64,000 bases of DNA from RH-AL1 sp965198495 (GTDB taxonomy: Bacteria; Pseudomonadota; Alphaproteobacteria; Rhizobiales; Beijerinckiaceae), in the NCBI GenBank assembly GCA_965198495.1, contig CBDAPL010000001.1:1860001-1924000 (forward strand), written 5' to 3'. This document shows, one piece after another, positions 57,099 to 64,000 of this stretch. Under the pieces are notes generated by a model. It made no database searches, was not told where the DNA came from, and worked only from the letters and a program-made list of their open reading frames with translations. Numbering within the stretch: position 1 is the stretch's first letter; every line of letters starts with the position of its first letter. A program made the position numbers and the translations under genes.

Positions 57099-58213
57099 CG
57101 AGTTCGGCACCGCTCGATGCGGAACGCGAGCCTTTTCCGGAGAGCGGTCTCGACGCGCTACTCGCCCGGGCCGCCCGCGACTGCCCCGACGCGATCCTGA
57201 TCCGCGACGATGAGGGCGCGGCGACTGCCGCCGATCTCGCGCGACGTGTCGGGCGGCTCGCGAGCTTGTTCCGGCTTGCCGGCCTGCGCCCGGGCGAACG
57301 CGTACTGGTCGTGGCCGGCGCGCAGGTCGCCGCCTTCGTCGCGCTCGTCGCCGCGCTGCGGGCCGGTCTCGAGCCGGCGTTGATTGCCTGCGGCGCCGGC
57401 CCGGTCGAGGTTGCCGCCTGCACGAGGGCGGCAAACGCCGTCGCGCTGATCGGCCCGGCCCGCTACGGGTCTTTCGGTCTTGACGAGACCTACCTCTCGG
57501 CCGCCGCGATCGCCGATTCGATCCGCATGATCGCCACGCAGGGGCCCGGCGCGGTCGACGGCGCGCTCGACGTGTCCTTCGCGGAGCTCGACACCATGGA
57601 GGTCGGGACATTGGATCAATCGCCGATCGGCGCCGAGCCGGCGATGATCGCGACTTTTCAGGGACCCGCGACCGCGCCGACGCTCGTCAGCCACCGCCAG
57701 GCGGCGCTGTTCGCCGATGCGCTCACGCTGGTCGAGCAGGCGCGGATCAATCCCACGACCCGCATCATCTCGACCCTGCCGCCGGCCACCCTCGCCGGGC
57801 TTGTCGCCGGTCCTTTCGCGGCGCTGATCGGCGCCTCCAGTCTCGTCCTGCATGGGCCTTTCGACGCGACACGTTTCCTCGCGGCTTGCGATGCCGAGCC
57901 CGGCTACCATCTCGTCGCGCCTGCGTCCGCCGGAATGGTCTTCAGCGTTAAGCCGCTCGCCAACGGCATGGTGTCGCTCATCCTCTTGTCGCGCTTTGCC
58001 GACGCGGCCGCGTTCGAACTGCCGGTGTCCCTCGATGCCGAGCGCCCTGTCATCGATCTCTACGCCTTCGGGGAGGAAACGCTGTTGGCGCAACGGCGCG
58101 GCGACGGCGCCGCGCGCGCCCCCGTGCGCGTACCGGACAAAAGCCTCGCCGGCGGCCTCGGCGCGCGGCTGAACCGCGCGCGGGCCGAGCATCGGCAAGG
58201 TGAAGGGGCCTGA
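57095..58213 (+). CDS. AMP-binding-enzyme-like protein, shortened and probably inactive
   Basis: 372 residues resembling the N-terminal domain of acyl-CoA synthetases (LARRVGRLASLFRLAGLRPG, then VAALRAGLEPALIACG). The Ser/Thr/Gly-rich ATP loop is replaced by TFQGPATAPTLVSHRQ, the adenylate-binding YGxTE motif is not recognisable, and the C-terminal lid with the catalytic Lys is missing. So adenylation is unlikely unless the gene was truncated recently; the frame itself shows no break. It overlaps the genes on both sides (ATGA and TGATG), suggesting one operon with the binding protein and GST. Confidence 0.75.
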   Translation: MTSSAPLDAEREPFPESGLDALLARAARDCPDAILIRDDEGAATAADLARRVGRLASLFRLAGLRPGERVLVVAGAQVAAFVALVAALRAGLEPALIACGAGPVEVAACTRAANAVALIGPARYGSFGLDETYLSAAAIADSIRMIATQGPGAVDGALDVSFAELDTMEVGTLDQSPIGAEPAMIATFQGPATAPTLVSHRQAALFADALTLVEQARINPTTRIISTLPPATLAGLVAGPFAALIGASSLVLHGPFDATRFLAACDAEPGYHLVAPASAGMVFSVKPLANGMVSLILLSRFADAAAFELPVSLDAERPVIDLYAFGEETLLAQRRGDGAARAPVRVPDKSLAGGLGARLNRARAEHRQGEGA

Positions 58214-58866
58214 TGGCGCCGACGCTTGTCATCGCCAACAAAGCCTATTCGTCGTGGTCGCTGCGTCCCTGGCTGCTCATGCGCGCCTTCGAAATTCCGT
58301 TCAACGAGATCGTCATTCCGCTGCACCAGCCGGGAACGGCGGCGGCGATCGCCCGCTACAGCCCGGCCGGCAAGGTGCCCGTGCTGGTCGATGGTCCGGT
58401 GACGCTCTGGGATTCGCTTGCCATCATCGAGCATCTGGCGGAGCGCCACCGCGATGTGCCGATCTGGCCGAGCGATCCGTCAGCTCGCGCGGTCGCACGT
58501 TCGCTTTCGGCGGAGATGCACGCCGGCTTCGTCGCGCTGCGACGCGGCCTGCCGATGAACATGCGCCGCGTGCCGAAAGCGCTCGATCTTGGCCCGGAGA
58601 TCGCTCTCGACATCGCGCGCATCGCGTGGGCCTGGGCCGACGCCAGGGCTCGTTTCGGCGCCGATGGGCCCTACCTGTTCGGTGCGTTCGGCGCGCCCGA
58701 CGCGATGTTCGCCCCCGTGGTCAACCGTCTGCACGCCTACGCGGTGCCGGTTTCTGCGGAGACCGCCGCCTATATGGCGACGATGATGGCGATGCCGGCC
58801 TGGCAGGATTGGCAAGCCGGCGCCGAAGCCGAAGGCTGGCGGAACGAGCGAACGGATTCGCTCTGA
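58213..58866 (+). CDS. Glutathione S-transferase family protein
   Basis: 217 residues. N-terminal thioredoxin-like domain with KAYSSWSLRPWLLMRAFEI (Ser-rich catalytic region), the GSH-binding cis-Pro/Asp-Ser area GKVPVLVDGPVTLWDSLAI, then an all-helical C-terminal domain. The ATG at 58213 overlaps the previous stop. Substrate unknown. Confidence 0.93.
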   Translation: MAPTLVIANKAYSSWSLRPWLLMRAFEIPFNEIVIPLHQPGTAAAIARYSPAGKVPVLVDGPVTLWDSLAIIEHLAERHRDVPIWPSDPSARAVARSLSAEMHAGFVALRRGLPMNMRRVPKALDLGPEIALDIARIAWAWADARARFGADGPYLFGAFGAPDAMFAPVVNRLHAYAVPVSAETAAYMATMMAMPAWQDWQAGAEAEGWRNERTDSL

Positions 58867-58893
58867 GCCGCCAGGTTGATCGGCAGCTTCGAA

Positions 58894-59199
58894 TCAGTAG
58901 CCGTAGCCAAAGCGCCTGTAGCCATACCCATAGCCATACGGACGCACGAAGGGCCGATGAAAGGCGTAGGGCCGCGCGTAGAACCCGCCGTAGAAGCGCC
59001 GGTAGGGGCGATAGTACGGCCTGACCGGAACCTCGTAGGCGACGGGTGGCGGGGAGAACACCGGGCGCCGTTCGTAGATCGGCGGCGCCGCGACCGGCGG
59101 CGCGTAGCCGTAGTCGAGATCGGCGGCACGAGCCGCGGGTGAAGCGGCGAGTTGAGGCAGTAGAAAGGCCAAGCAGGCGAAGGGCAGCAGAACGCGCAT
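58894..59199 (-). CDS. Secreted Tyr/Pro/Arg-rich protein
   Basis: 101 residues: signal peptide (to about ASPAARA, residue 25), then a Pro-rich segment and a tail of YRPYRRFYGG/YGYGYGYRR repeats. Low complexity, likely disordered or surface associated. Converges on the GST gene. Function unknown. Confidence 0.7.
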   Translation of the reverse strand: MRVLLPFACLAFLLPQLAASPAARAADLDYGYAPPVAAPPIYERRPVFSPPPVAYEVPVRPYYRPYRRFYGGFYARPYAFHRPFVRPYGYGYGYRRFGYGY

Positions 59200-59364
59200 G
59201 AGCGTGTACTCGTTTGGTTACTGACGATTCGAGTATCGTCCAGCCCGGCTGAATGGGAGATGAGCGCCGTCGTGCTCAAGAAAACGTGATGGGTCTCAAC
59301 CGTACACAGGCAAACGCGGCGTTCGGCCTAGGCCGAGCGACGCCGATCTTCTAGAAACTCCCGC

Positions 59365-59799
59365 ATGCCTCTTCATCTTCTCAAACTCTGCGTCGGAGCC
59401 GGCACGATCGCCGAACTCGAGGCCCATATCGCCGCCCGCCTGGCGATGTGCCGCGTGACGAAGCGGCCGACCGAGCAAATCCATACGACGCGCATGGTGC
59501 CAAAACGCATGGCCGAGATCGTCGGCGGCGGCTCCCTCTTCTGGGTCATACGAGGGCAGGTCGCCGCGCGTCAGAACGTGCTCGACATAAAGCCTTTCAT
59601 CGACGCGGATGGAATCGGCCGTTGCCACCTCGTCCTCGAGCCGTCGGTCGTTGCGGTCCTGCCGCGACCCTGCCGGCCGTTTCAAGGCTGGCGCTACCTC
59701 GCCGACGACATGAAGCCGGCCGACCTCTCCAAGATGGCCGGTGCGGCGGAGATGCCGGAGCACCTGCGCTTCGCCCTGCGCGACCTGTGCCTCATCTGA
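59365..59799 (+). CDS. DUF1489-family protein
   Basis: 144 residues matching the alphaproteobacterial DUF1489 family: MPLHLLKLCVGAGTIAELEA, TTRMVPKRMAEIVGGGSLFW, and LVLEPSVVAVLPRPCRPFQG. Soluble, conserved, function unknown. It lies 63 bases upstream of the DnaJ-like gene. Confidence 0.92.
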   Translation: MPLHLLKLCVGAGTIAELEAHIAARLAMCRVTKRPTEQIHTTRMVPKRMAEIVGGGSLFWVIRGQVAARQNVLDIKPFIDADGIGRCHLVLEPSVVAVLPRPCRPFQGWRYLADDMKPADLSKMAGAAEMPEHLRFALRDLCLI

Positions 59800-59861
59800 G
59801 CGCTTGCGCGCGCCTATCGGACACGCGATCTAAGCATGATGCCGATCGCCGCGCCGCGAAG

Positions 59862-60554
59862 ATGATCTACCCGCTCGCCGCGATGGTGCTGCTCTGGCTG
59901 CTCGTCTCGCGATCCAAGGCCATGTCCCGTCTCGTCCCGAGCCTGACGCCCGGCCTCGCCGAGAAGTTCGCGGCGATCGGCGCGGTGCTCGCCGCCATCG
60001 CGGTGCTGGTACGCGGCAACGTCTGGGTCGCATTGCTGCTGTTTGGGTTGTCGCTCTGGCTTCTCGGTCGCGCCAGTAGTCGCGGCAAGGGTTTGCGCAT
60101 CAACATGTCGCGCGTGCGATCGGCGATGATCGAGATGGATTACGATCAGGCGAGCGGGGCGATGACCGGCCGGATCATCGCCGGCCCGCACGAGGGTACC
60201 GAACTCGAGGTGCTGGACCAAGGGCAATGCGAAACCGTCTACGCGATGTGCGCTCGCGACGATCTCGACGGCGCGCGCCTCCTAGAAGCGTATCTCCACC
60301 GCCGGTTTGCCGGATGGCGTCCGGCAGGACACGCTCACGATGACGCGGGGGAGCGGCGCGCGCGGCCCTCGACCCGGATGTCCGAGGATGAGGCCTATGA
60401 GGTGCTGGGTCTTCGTCGCGGGGCGTCGCGCGACGAGATCGTGCGCTCGCACCGCACGGTGATGAAGAAATGGCATCCCGACCAGGGCGGCACGGCCGAT
60501 CTTGCCGCGCGCGCCAACGAAGCCAAAGAAGTGCTGCTGCGCCGCCATGCCTGA
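59862..60554 (+). CDS. Membrane-anchored DnaJ-domain protein
   Basis: 230 residues. Two hydrophobic segments near the N-terminus (MIYPLAAMVLLWLLV; AIGAVLAAIAVLV to VALLLFGLSLWLLG), a middle domain like DjlA/TerB-linked proteins (SRVRSAMIEMDYDQASGAM), and a C-terminal J domain (DEAYEVLGLRRGASRDEI) with an intact HPD in KKWHPDQGG, so it should stimulate a DnaK-type Hsp70. ATG 59862 begins right at the first helix. Confidence 0.88.
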   Translation: MIYPLAAMVLLWLLVSRSKAMSRLVPSLTPGLAEKFAAIGAVLAAIAVLVRGNVWVALLLFGLSLWLLGRASSRGKGLRINMSRVRSAMIEMDYDQASGAMTGRIIAGPHEGTELEVLDQGQCETVYAMCARDDLDGARLLEAYLHRRFAGWRPAGHAHDDAGERRARPSTRMSEDEAYEVLGLRRGASRDEIVRSHRTVMKKWHPDQGGTADLAARANEAKEVLLRRHA

Positions 60555-60593
60555 ACTCCAATCCTACGCTTACGCCGTAAACTCGTGACTTGA

Positions 60594-62357
60594 TCAGTTC
60601 TTGGTCGCGAAGCAGGAGAACCCCGCCCGCTTGAGAGTCTTGCAGGCGCTGCCTGCCGCGTCGGCCTCAAGGCCGGTGAAGCGCGCTCGGTAAAGCGTCT
60701 CCTTGCCTTTCTGCACCTTCTCGGTGAACGGACGAGCGTTGGCGAGGAAGCGACGGTCCTCGCCCTTGGCACGGTTGATGAGGTCGTTGGCCTTGGCGAT
60801 CGTGTCCGTGGCGCCAATCTGGATCATCCAGCCGTGCGCGTTCGTCGGACGGCCCGTGGCCCCGATATCGGGATCAAGGCTCGCGACGCGGATCGGCTTG
60901 GCCTCGACTTTTTCATGCGCCTTCTCTTGCGCCGCTTCACGCTTGCCGCGCTTGGAGGCCGGGGTCGCCGTGGCGGCGCCGGTGTAGCGCGAGGTCGAGC
61001 CGTCCAGCCGCGCCTCGCGGCGGTTGATCGAGCCGGTCGCGGTCATGTCGCGTTCCGGCGGTCTCGGAATGTTCGATACGAAGGCCGGACGCGGACGCTT
61101 GGTCTCGATCACCGCCACCTTGGCCGGCAGGGGCTTGGCCGGGAGGGGCTTGGCCAGAGTGGGCTTGGCCAGAGTGGGCTTGGTAGGAGTGCTTGGCGCC
61201 TGAATGGGCTCCTCACCCTCGGCGGCCTCTTCAGGGCTCGTCGCGGGCCCTTGAGCCGGCCGCAACTGATCGGCTTCGATCGCCGGCTGCTTCTGCTCGG
61301 CCGCTTCGTCGTCGACGCCCTCGACCGGCGGCGCGGCGTCGCCCTCGTGCTGAATCACCGGGATCGCCTCGGCGACGTGTTCGAGGTCCGGGTTCTCGGC
61401 GATCATGGGCGCGGTGCGGGTCGTCGCGCATTTGTCGATTTCGGACGCTATGAGATCGGCCATGATGCGGTCGCGGCCTAGGCGCGTCTTGCCGCCGAGG
61501 ACGACCGAGACCAGCCAGTGCCCGTCGCGCGAAACCGAACTCAGGAGATTGAAGCCGGACATGCGGGTGTAGCCTGTCTTGATGCCGTCCATGCCTTCCA
61601 CCTGCTCCATCAGATGGTTGTGGTTGGGCATGAACTGACCGGCATAGGTGAAGGACGGCGTCGAAAAGAACCGGAAGTAGCGCGGATAATGGTCGTGGAT
61701 CGCGCGGCCGAGGATTACGAGGTCATGCGCGGTGGTGAGCTGCATTTCGTCTGGCAGGCCGGAGGCGTTGACGAAATTGCTGCGCGACATGCCGAGCGAA
61801 TGTGCCTTGCGGGTCATCATCGCGGCGAAGGTGCGCTCGTCGCCGCCGATCGTCTCGGCGACGGTCACCGCCATGTCGTTGGCGGATTTGGTGACGATCG
61901 ACTTGATCGCGTCCTCGACGCGGATGGTCGAGCCGGGACGTAGGCCGAGCTTGGTCGGGGCCTGCGAGGCGGCGTGAGCCGACACCTCCATGCGGCTGTC
62001 GAGCGAAAGGCGACCTTTCTCGAGCTGCTCGAAGAGCAGGTATAGCGTCATGACTTTGGTGATCGAGGCGGGATGGCGGAGCGCGTTCTCGTCACGGCCG
62101 TACAGCGCGCGCCCGGAATTGCCGTCGACCGCGTAGACCGAGAAGGCTGGCGTGTAGGAACCGGGGCGGACATGCGCCGGCCGTACCTGTCCAAATACGC
62201 GATGCGCCATCATGATGCGGCCGCGGTGGGCGTGGCGGTGATGGGCAAAGGCCGGAGCCGGGCCGATGGCTGTCGTGACAAACGCGAGTCCGAGACATGT
62301 CAACAACGTCCGGCGATAGAAGCGACGCGTCGCCGACTGCAACTCGACCATGTACAC
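60594..62357 (-). CDS. D-alanyl-D-alanine carboxypeptidase with C-terminal SPOR domain
   Basis: 587-residue exported PBP5-type enzyme that trims peptidoglycan pentapeptides. Signal sequence to about AFA (residue 38), active-site motifs SITK (Ser98-Lys101), SAN (158-160) and KTG (260-262). Then a long linker with TLAKP/LPAKP repeats (about 395-425) and a SPOR domain (about 505-587, WMIQIGATDTIAKANDLI) that binds denuded septal glycan. Start may be the Met two codons in. Both parts point to action at the division site or pole. Confidence 0.94.
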   Translation of the reverse strand: MYMVELQSATRRFYRRTLLTCLGLAFVTTAIGPAPAFAHHRHAHRGRIMMAHRVFGQVRPAHVRPGSYTPAFSVYAVDGNSGRALYGRDENALRHPASITKVMTLYLLFEQLEKGRLSLDSRMEVSAHAASQAPTKLGLRPGSTIRVEDAIKSIVTKSANDMAVTVAETIGGDERTFAAMMTRKAHSLGMSRSNFVNASGLPDEMQLTTAHDLVILGRAIHDHYPRYFRFFSTPSFTYAGQFMPNHNHLMEQVEGMDGIKTGYTRMSGFNLLSSVSRDGHWLVSVVLGGKTRLGRDRIMADLIASEIDKCATTRTAPMIAENPDLEHVAEAIPVIQHEGDAAPPVEGVDDEAAEQKQPAIEADQLRPAQGPATSPEEAAEGEEPIQAPSTPTKPTLAKPTLAKPLPAKPLPAKVAVIETKRPRPAFVSNIPRPPERDMTATGSINRREARLDGSTSRYTGAATATPASKRGKREAAQEKAHEKVEAKPIRVASLDPDIGATGRPTNAHGWMIQIGATDTIAKANDLINRAKGEDRRFLANARPFTEKVQKGKETLYRARFTGLEADAAGSACKTLKRAGFSCFATKN

Positions 62358-62639
62358 TTACCCCGGCCTCGTGGACGGGTGTGCCATGATGCATCCCCGC
62401 CCTGTGTCCTTGAAAACACGCTACCGAGGGTGGGTTACTTCAGGGTTAAGGTAGCGCATCGCACCTGTAGTCGCACCTCGGCGCGCAATCCCGTCAGGGC
62501 GTCTATCGAACGACGGATGCTGCACCGCACAAGAAAGCTTGGATTTTATTGTGCATCGCATTATGTCGGTCGCGCGGTGGCGACGATCCATCGCGCCGCG
62601 CCTCAGCCCGGCCGCAAACCCCGATCGAGGAGAATCCCA

Positions 62640-62987
62640 ATGGCTAATCAGTTCGAAGACATGCAGAAGGTCAGCAAGGAGCAGGTGAACCAGATGTCGG
62701 CGACCGCCGCGTCGGTGTCGCGGGGCCTCCAGGCGATCGCGTCCGAGACCGCGGACTACACGAAGCGCTCGCTCGAGAGCACTTCCAGCTTCATGGAGAA
62801 GCTTCTCGGCGTGAAGTCGGTCGACACGGCGATTCAGCTGCAGTCCGAGTTCGCCAAGACTCAGTTCGAAAGCTTCGTCGCCCAGGCCAACAAGGTCGGC
62901 GATATCTACAAGGACATCGCCAAGGAAGCCTTCAAGCCGGTGGAAACCGCCATGGCCAAGGGACAGGAAGCCGTCCACCAGGCCTAA
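62640..62987 (+). CDS. Phasin family protein
   Basis: 115-residue amphipathic helical protein of the alphaproteobacterial Phasin_2 group (QMSATAASVSRGLQAIASET, then YTKRSLESTSSFMEKLLGVK). Phasins coat polyhydroxyalkanoate granules; some paralogs act elsewhere. ATG 62640 has a GAGGAGAA ribosome site. No pha genes nearby. A terminator follows. Confidence 0.93.
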   Translation: MANQFEDMQKVSKEQVNQMSATAASVSRGLQAIASETADYTKRSLESTSSFMEKLLGVKSVDTAIQLQSEFAKTQFESFVAQANKVGDIYKDIAKEAFKPVETAMAKGQEAVHQA

Positions 62988-63042
62988 GCCCGCGGCCGTC
63001 GTCGACCGGACGCGCGGCGCTTTACATTCAGTGATCCATTTG

Positions 63043-63070
63043 AAAGGCTCGACCTCAGGTCGGGCCTTTT
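63043..63070 (+). terminator. Rho-independent terminator after the phasin gene
   Basis: AAAGGCTCGACC (63043-63054) pairs with GGTCGGGCCTTTT (63058-63070), 3-base loop, T-tail included. Confidence 0.85.
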
Positions 63071-63223
63071 GCGTCTTGCTGGGTCTTTTCTTGCAGGCGA
63101 TCGCACGGTCGGTCGCGAGCAGTGAGTGGAGTGGACGTGTCGCAGGGAGCAGCCAGCTGGAAATCGAGTGTTCGCCCTAGCAATGCCGGGATTGTCGCCG
63201 CATATTTCGACCTATGACGAGGA

Positions 63224-63667
63224 ATGGCTGAGTTGGCGACGGCAGAACTTCTCCACGTTGGCGAGTGCGCGCGGGCCGGCGTCGGGGCGCGCCTGCGAAC
63301 TGTCGGCATCAGTGTACGAGCCGCCAAGGAGCCGCCGGAAAAGAACAAGGACGGCGATGAAGGCGGTCGCGGCGCTGGCACCGCCGTCATCACGCGAACG
63401 CGGACGCAGACGCGTCGTCCCGGCATGTACCGTGTGCTTCTGCTCAACGACGACTACACGCCGATGGAGTTCGTCGTATCCGTGCTGCGGAAGTACTTCA
63501 GCAAGGGTCCGGACGAAGCGACCCGCATCATGCTGCATGTCCACCAGCACGGTGTCGGAGAGTGCGGCGTATTCACCTACGAGGTCGCCGAAACGAAGGT
63601 CACGCAAGTGATGGACTACGCCCGCAAGCATCAGCACCCGCTGCAATGCATCATGGAAAAGAAATAG
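63224..63667 (+). CDS. clpS: ATP-dependent Clp protease adaptor ClpS
   Basis: 147 residues as read. The ClpS core (about 65-147: YRVLLLNDDYTPMEFVV, HVHQHGVGECGVFTYEVAE, ARKHQHPLQCIMEKK) carries the N-end-rule pocket residues. The first 40-odd residues (MAELATAELLHVGECARAG) are unusual; most alphaproteobacterial ClpS are 100-120 residues. There is no ATG or GTG between 63224 and the core in this phase, so a longer start or a shift is possible. It is 11 bases upstream of clpA, which it modulates. Confidence 0.93.
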   Translation: MAELATAELLHVGECARAGVGARLRTVGISVRAAKEPPEKNKDGDEGGRGAGTAVITRTRTQTRRPGMYRVLLLNDDYTPMEFVVSVLRKYFSKGPDEATRIMLHVHQHGVGECGVFTYEVAETKVTQVMDYARKHQHPLQCIMEKK

Positions 63668-63678
63668 AGGTCGACGCG

Positions 63679-64000
63679 ATGCCCTCATTCTCCCGCAATC
63701 TCGAACAATCGCTGCATCGGGCGCTAGCGATCGCGAACGAGCGCAGCCATGAATATGCGACGCTCGAGCATCTTCTTCTCAGTTTGACCGACGACGCGGA
63801 AGCCTCGGCGGTCCTGCGCGCCTGCTCGATTGATCTCGATCTGCTCAAGAAAAACCTTCGCGACTATATCGATCGCGAGCTCGAAAATCTTGTCAGCGAC
63901 GGGCGAGAGGATGCGAAGCCGACGACCGGCTTCAATCGGGTGATTCAGCGCGCGGTGATCCACGTCCAATCCTCCGGTCGCGAGGAGGTGACCGGGGCAA
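63679..64000 (+). CDS. clpA: ClpA ATPase subunit (3' truncated by window end)
   Basis: The first 107 codons of ClpA: N-terminal double Clp-repeat domain (SRNLEQSLHRALAIANERSH, YATLEHLLLSLTDDAEA). ATG 63679 is preceded by ATAGAGG. Pairs with ClpS and ClpP for N-end-rule proteolysis. Confidence 0.94.
   Translation, partial: MPSFSRNLEQSLHRALAIANERSHEYATLEHLLLSLTDDAEASAVLRACSIDLDLLKKNLRDYIDRELENLVSDGREDAKPTTGFNRVIQRAVIHVQSSGREEVTGA

Overview
This 64 kb, GC-rich window comes from an alphaproteobacterium, most likely a member of the Hyphomicrobiales (Rhizobiales). Supporting signs are a giant growth-pole-ring (GPR/RgsE-like) protein, the tig-clpP-clpX-lon block, IalB, a phasin, DUF1489, ClpS-ClpA, the aerobic Cob route to cobalamin, and mosaic palindromic repeats of the kind scattered through Rhizobiales genomes. 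Genus cannot be set from this window. Almost everything is chromosomal core or near-core; the clearest accessory parts are the toxin-antitoxin strip (17.8-19.4 kb) and the cassette at 33.9-39.0 kb.

Layout. 0-6.4 kb: truncated metH, a hypothetical gene, a secreted His-rich protein, a lipoprotein coupled to an AmiD-type amidase, and rnpB. 6.4-17.8 kb: the 1853-residue GPR-like protein, an Hpt protein, a [2Fe-2S] ferredoxin with its NADP reductase, small hypotheticals, and the ycjX-ycjF pair. 17.8-22.5 kb: MNT/HEPN and VapBC-type toxin-antitoxin genes, leuB, rpmF, a SEC-C protein and a broken antitoxin. 22.5-32.9 kb: cobalamin genes behind a cobalamin riboswitch (cobW-cobN-cobG-cobJ, then inverted cobK, then cobL-cobE-cobM). 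33-39 kb: small secreted proteins, a cupin, and three translationally coupled genes: a DUF559/Vsr-like nuclease, a predicted winged-helix coiled-coil protein, and a very large protein with two P-loop ATPase regions (AAA-like, then HerA-like). 39.4-47 kb: SDR, cobO, metallo-hydrolase, methyltransferase, MAPEG protein, RsmB-type rRNA methyltransferase, guaA. 47-54 kb: tRNA-Val, lon, clpX, clpP, tig, tRNA-Leu. 54-64 kb: IalB, peptide-binding protein, an adenylation-domain-like protein, GST, DUF1489, DnaJ-like protein, D,D-carboxypeptidase with SPOR domain, phasin, clpS, and the start of clpA.

How it fits together. The window holds a full ATP-dependent proteolysis set (Tig, ClpP, ClpX, Lon, ClpS, ClpA start), much of cobalamin synthesis beside the B12-dependent MetH, and cell-pole and envelope functions (GPR-like protein, amidase, carboxypeptidase). 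The best candidate for an undescribed system is the nuclease / coiled-coil / dual-ATPase cassette, whose three genes are joined by 4-base ATGA overlaps and which looks like a DNA-targeting, defence-like module. Its middle is full of frameshifts and has lower GC.

Caution on sequence quality. Clean single-base frameshifts occur near the 3' ends of leuB and guaA (the latter normally indispensable), in a HEPN gene, in a small antitoxin, and about ten times across 35.75-37.45 kb. In each case a good reading frame continues in another phase. Some or all may be sequencing indels rather than real mutations.
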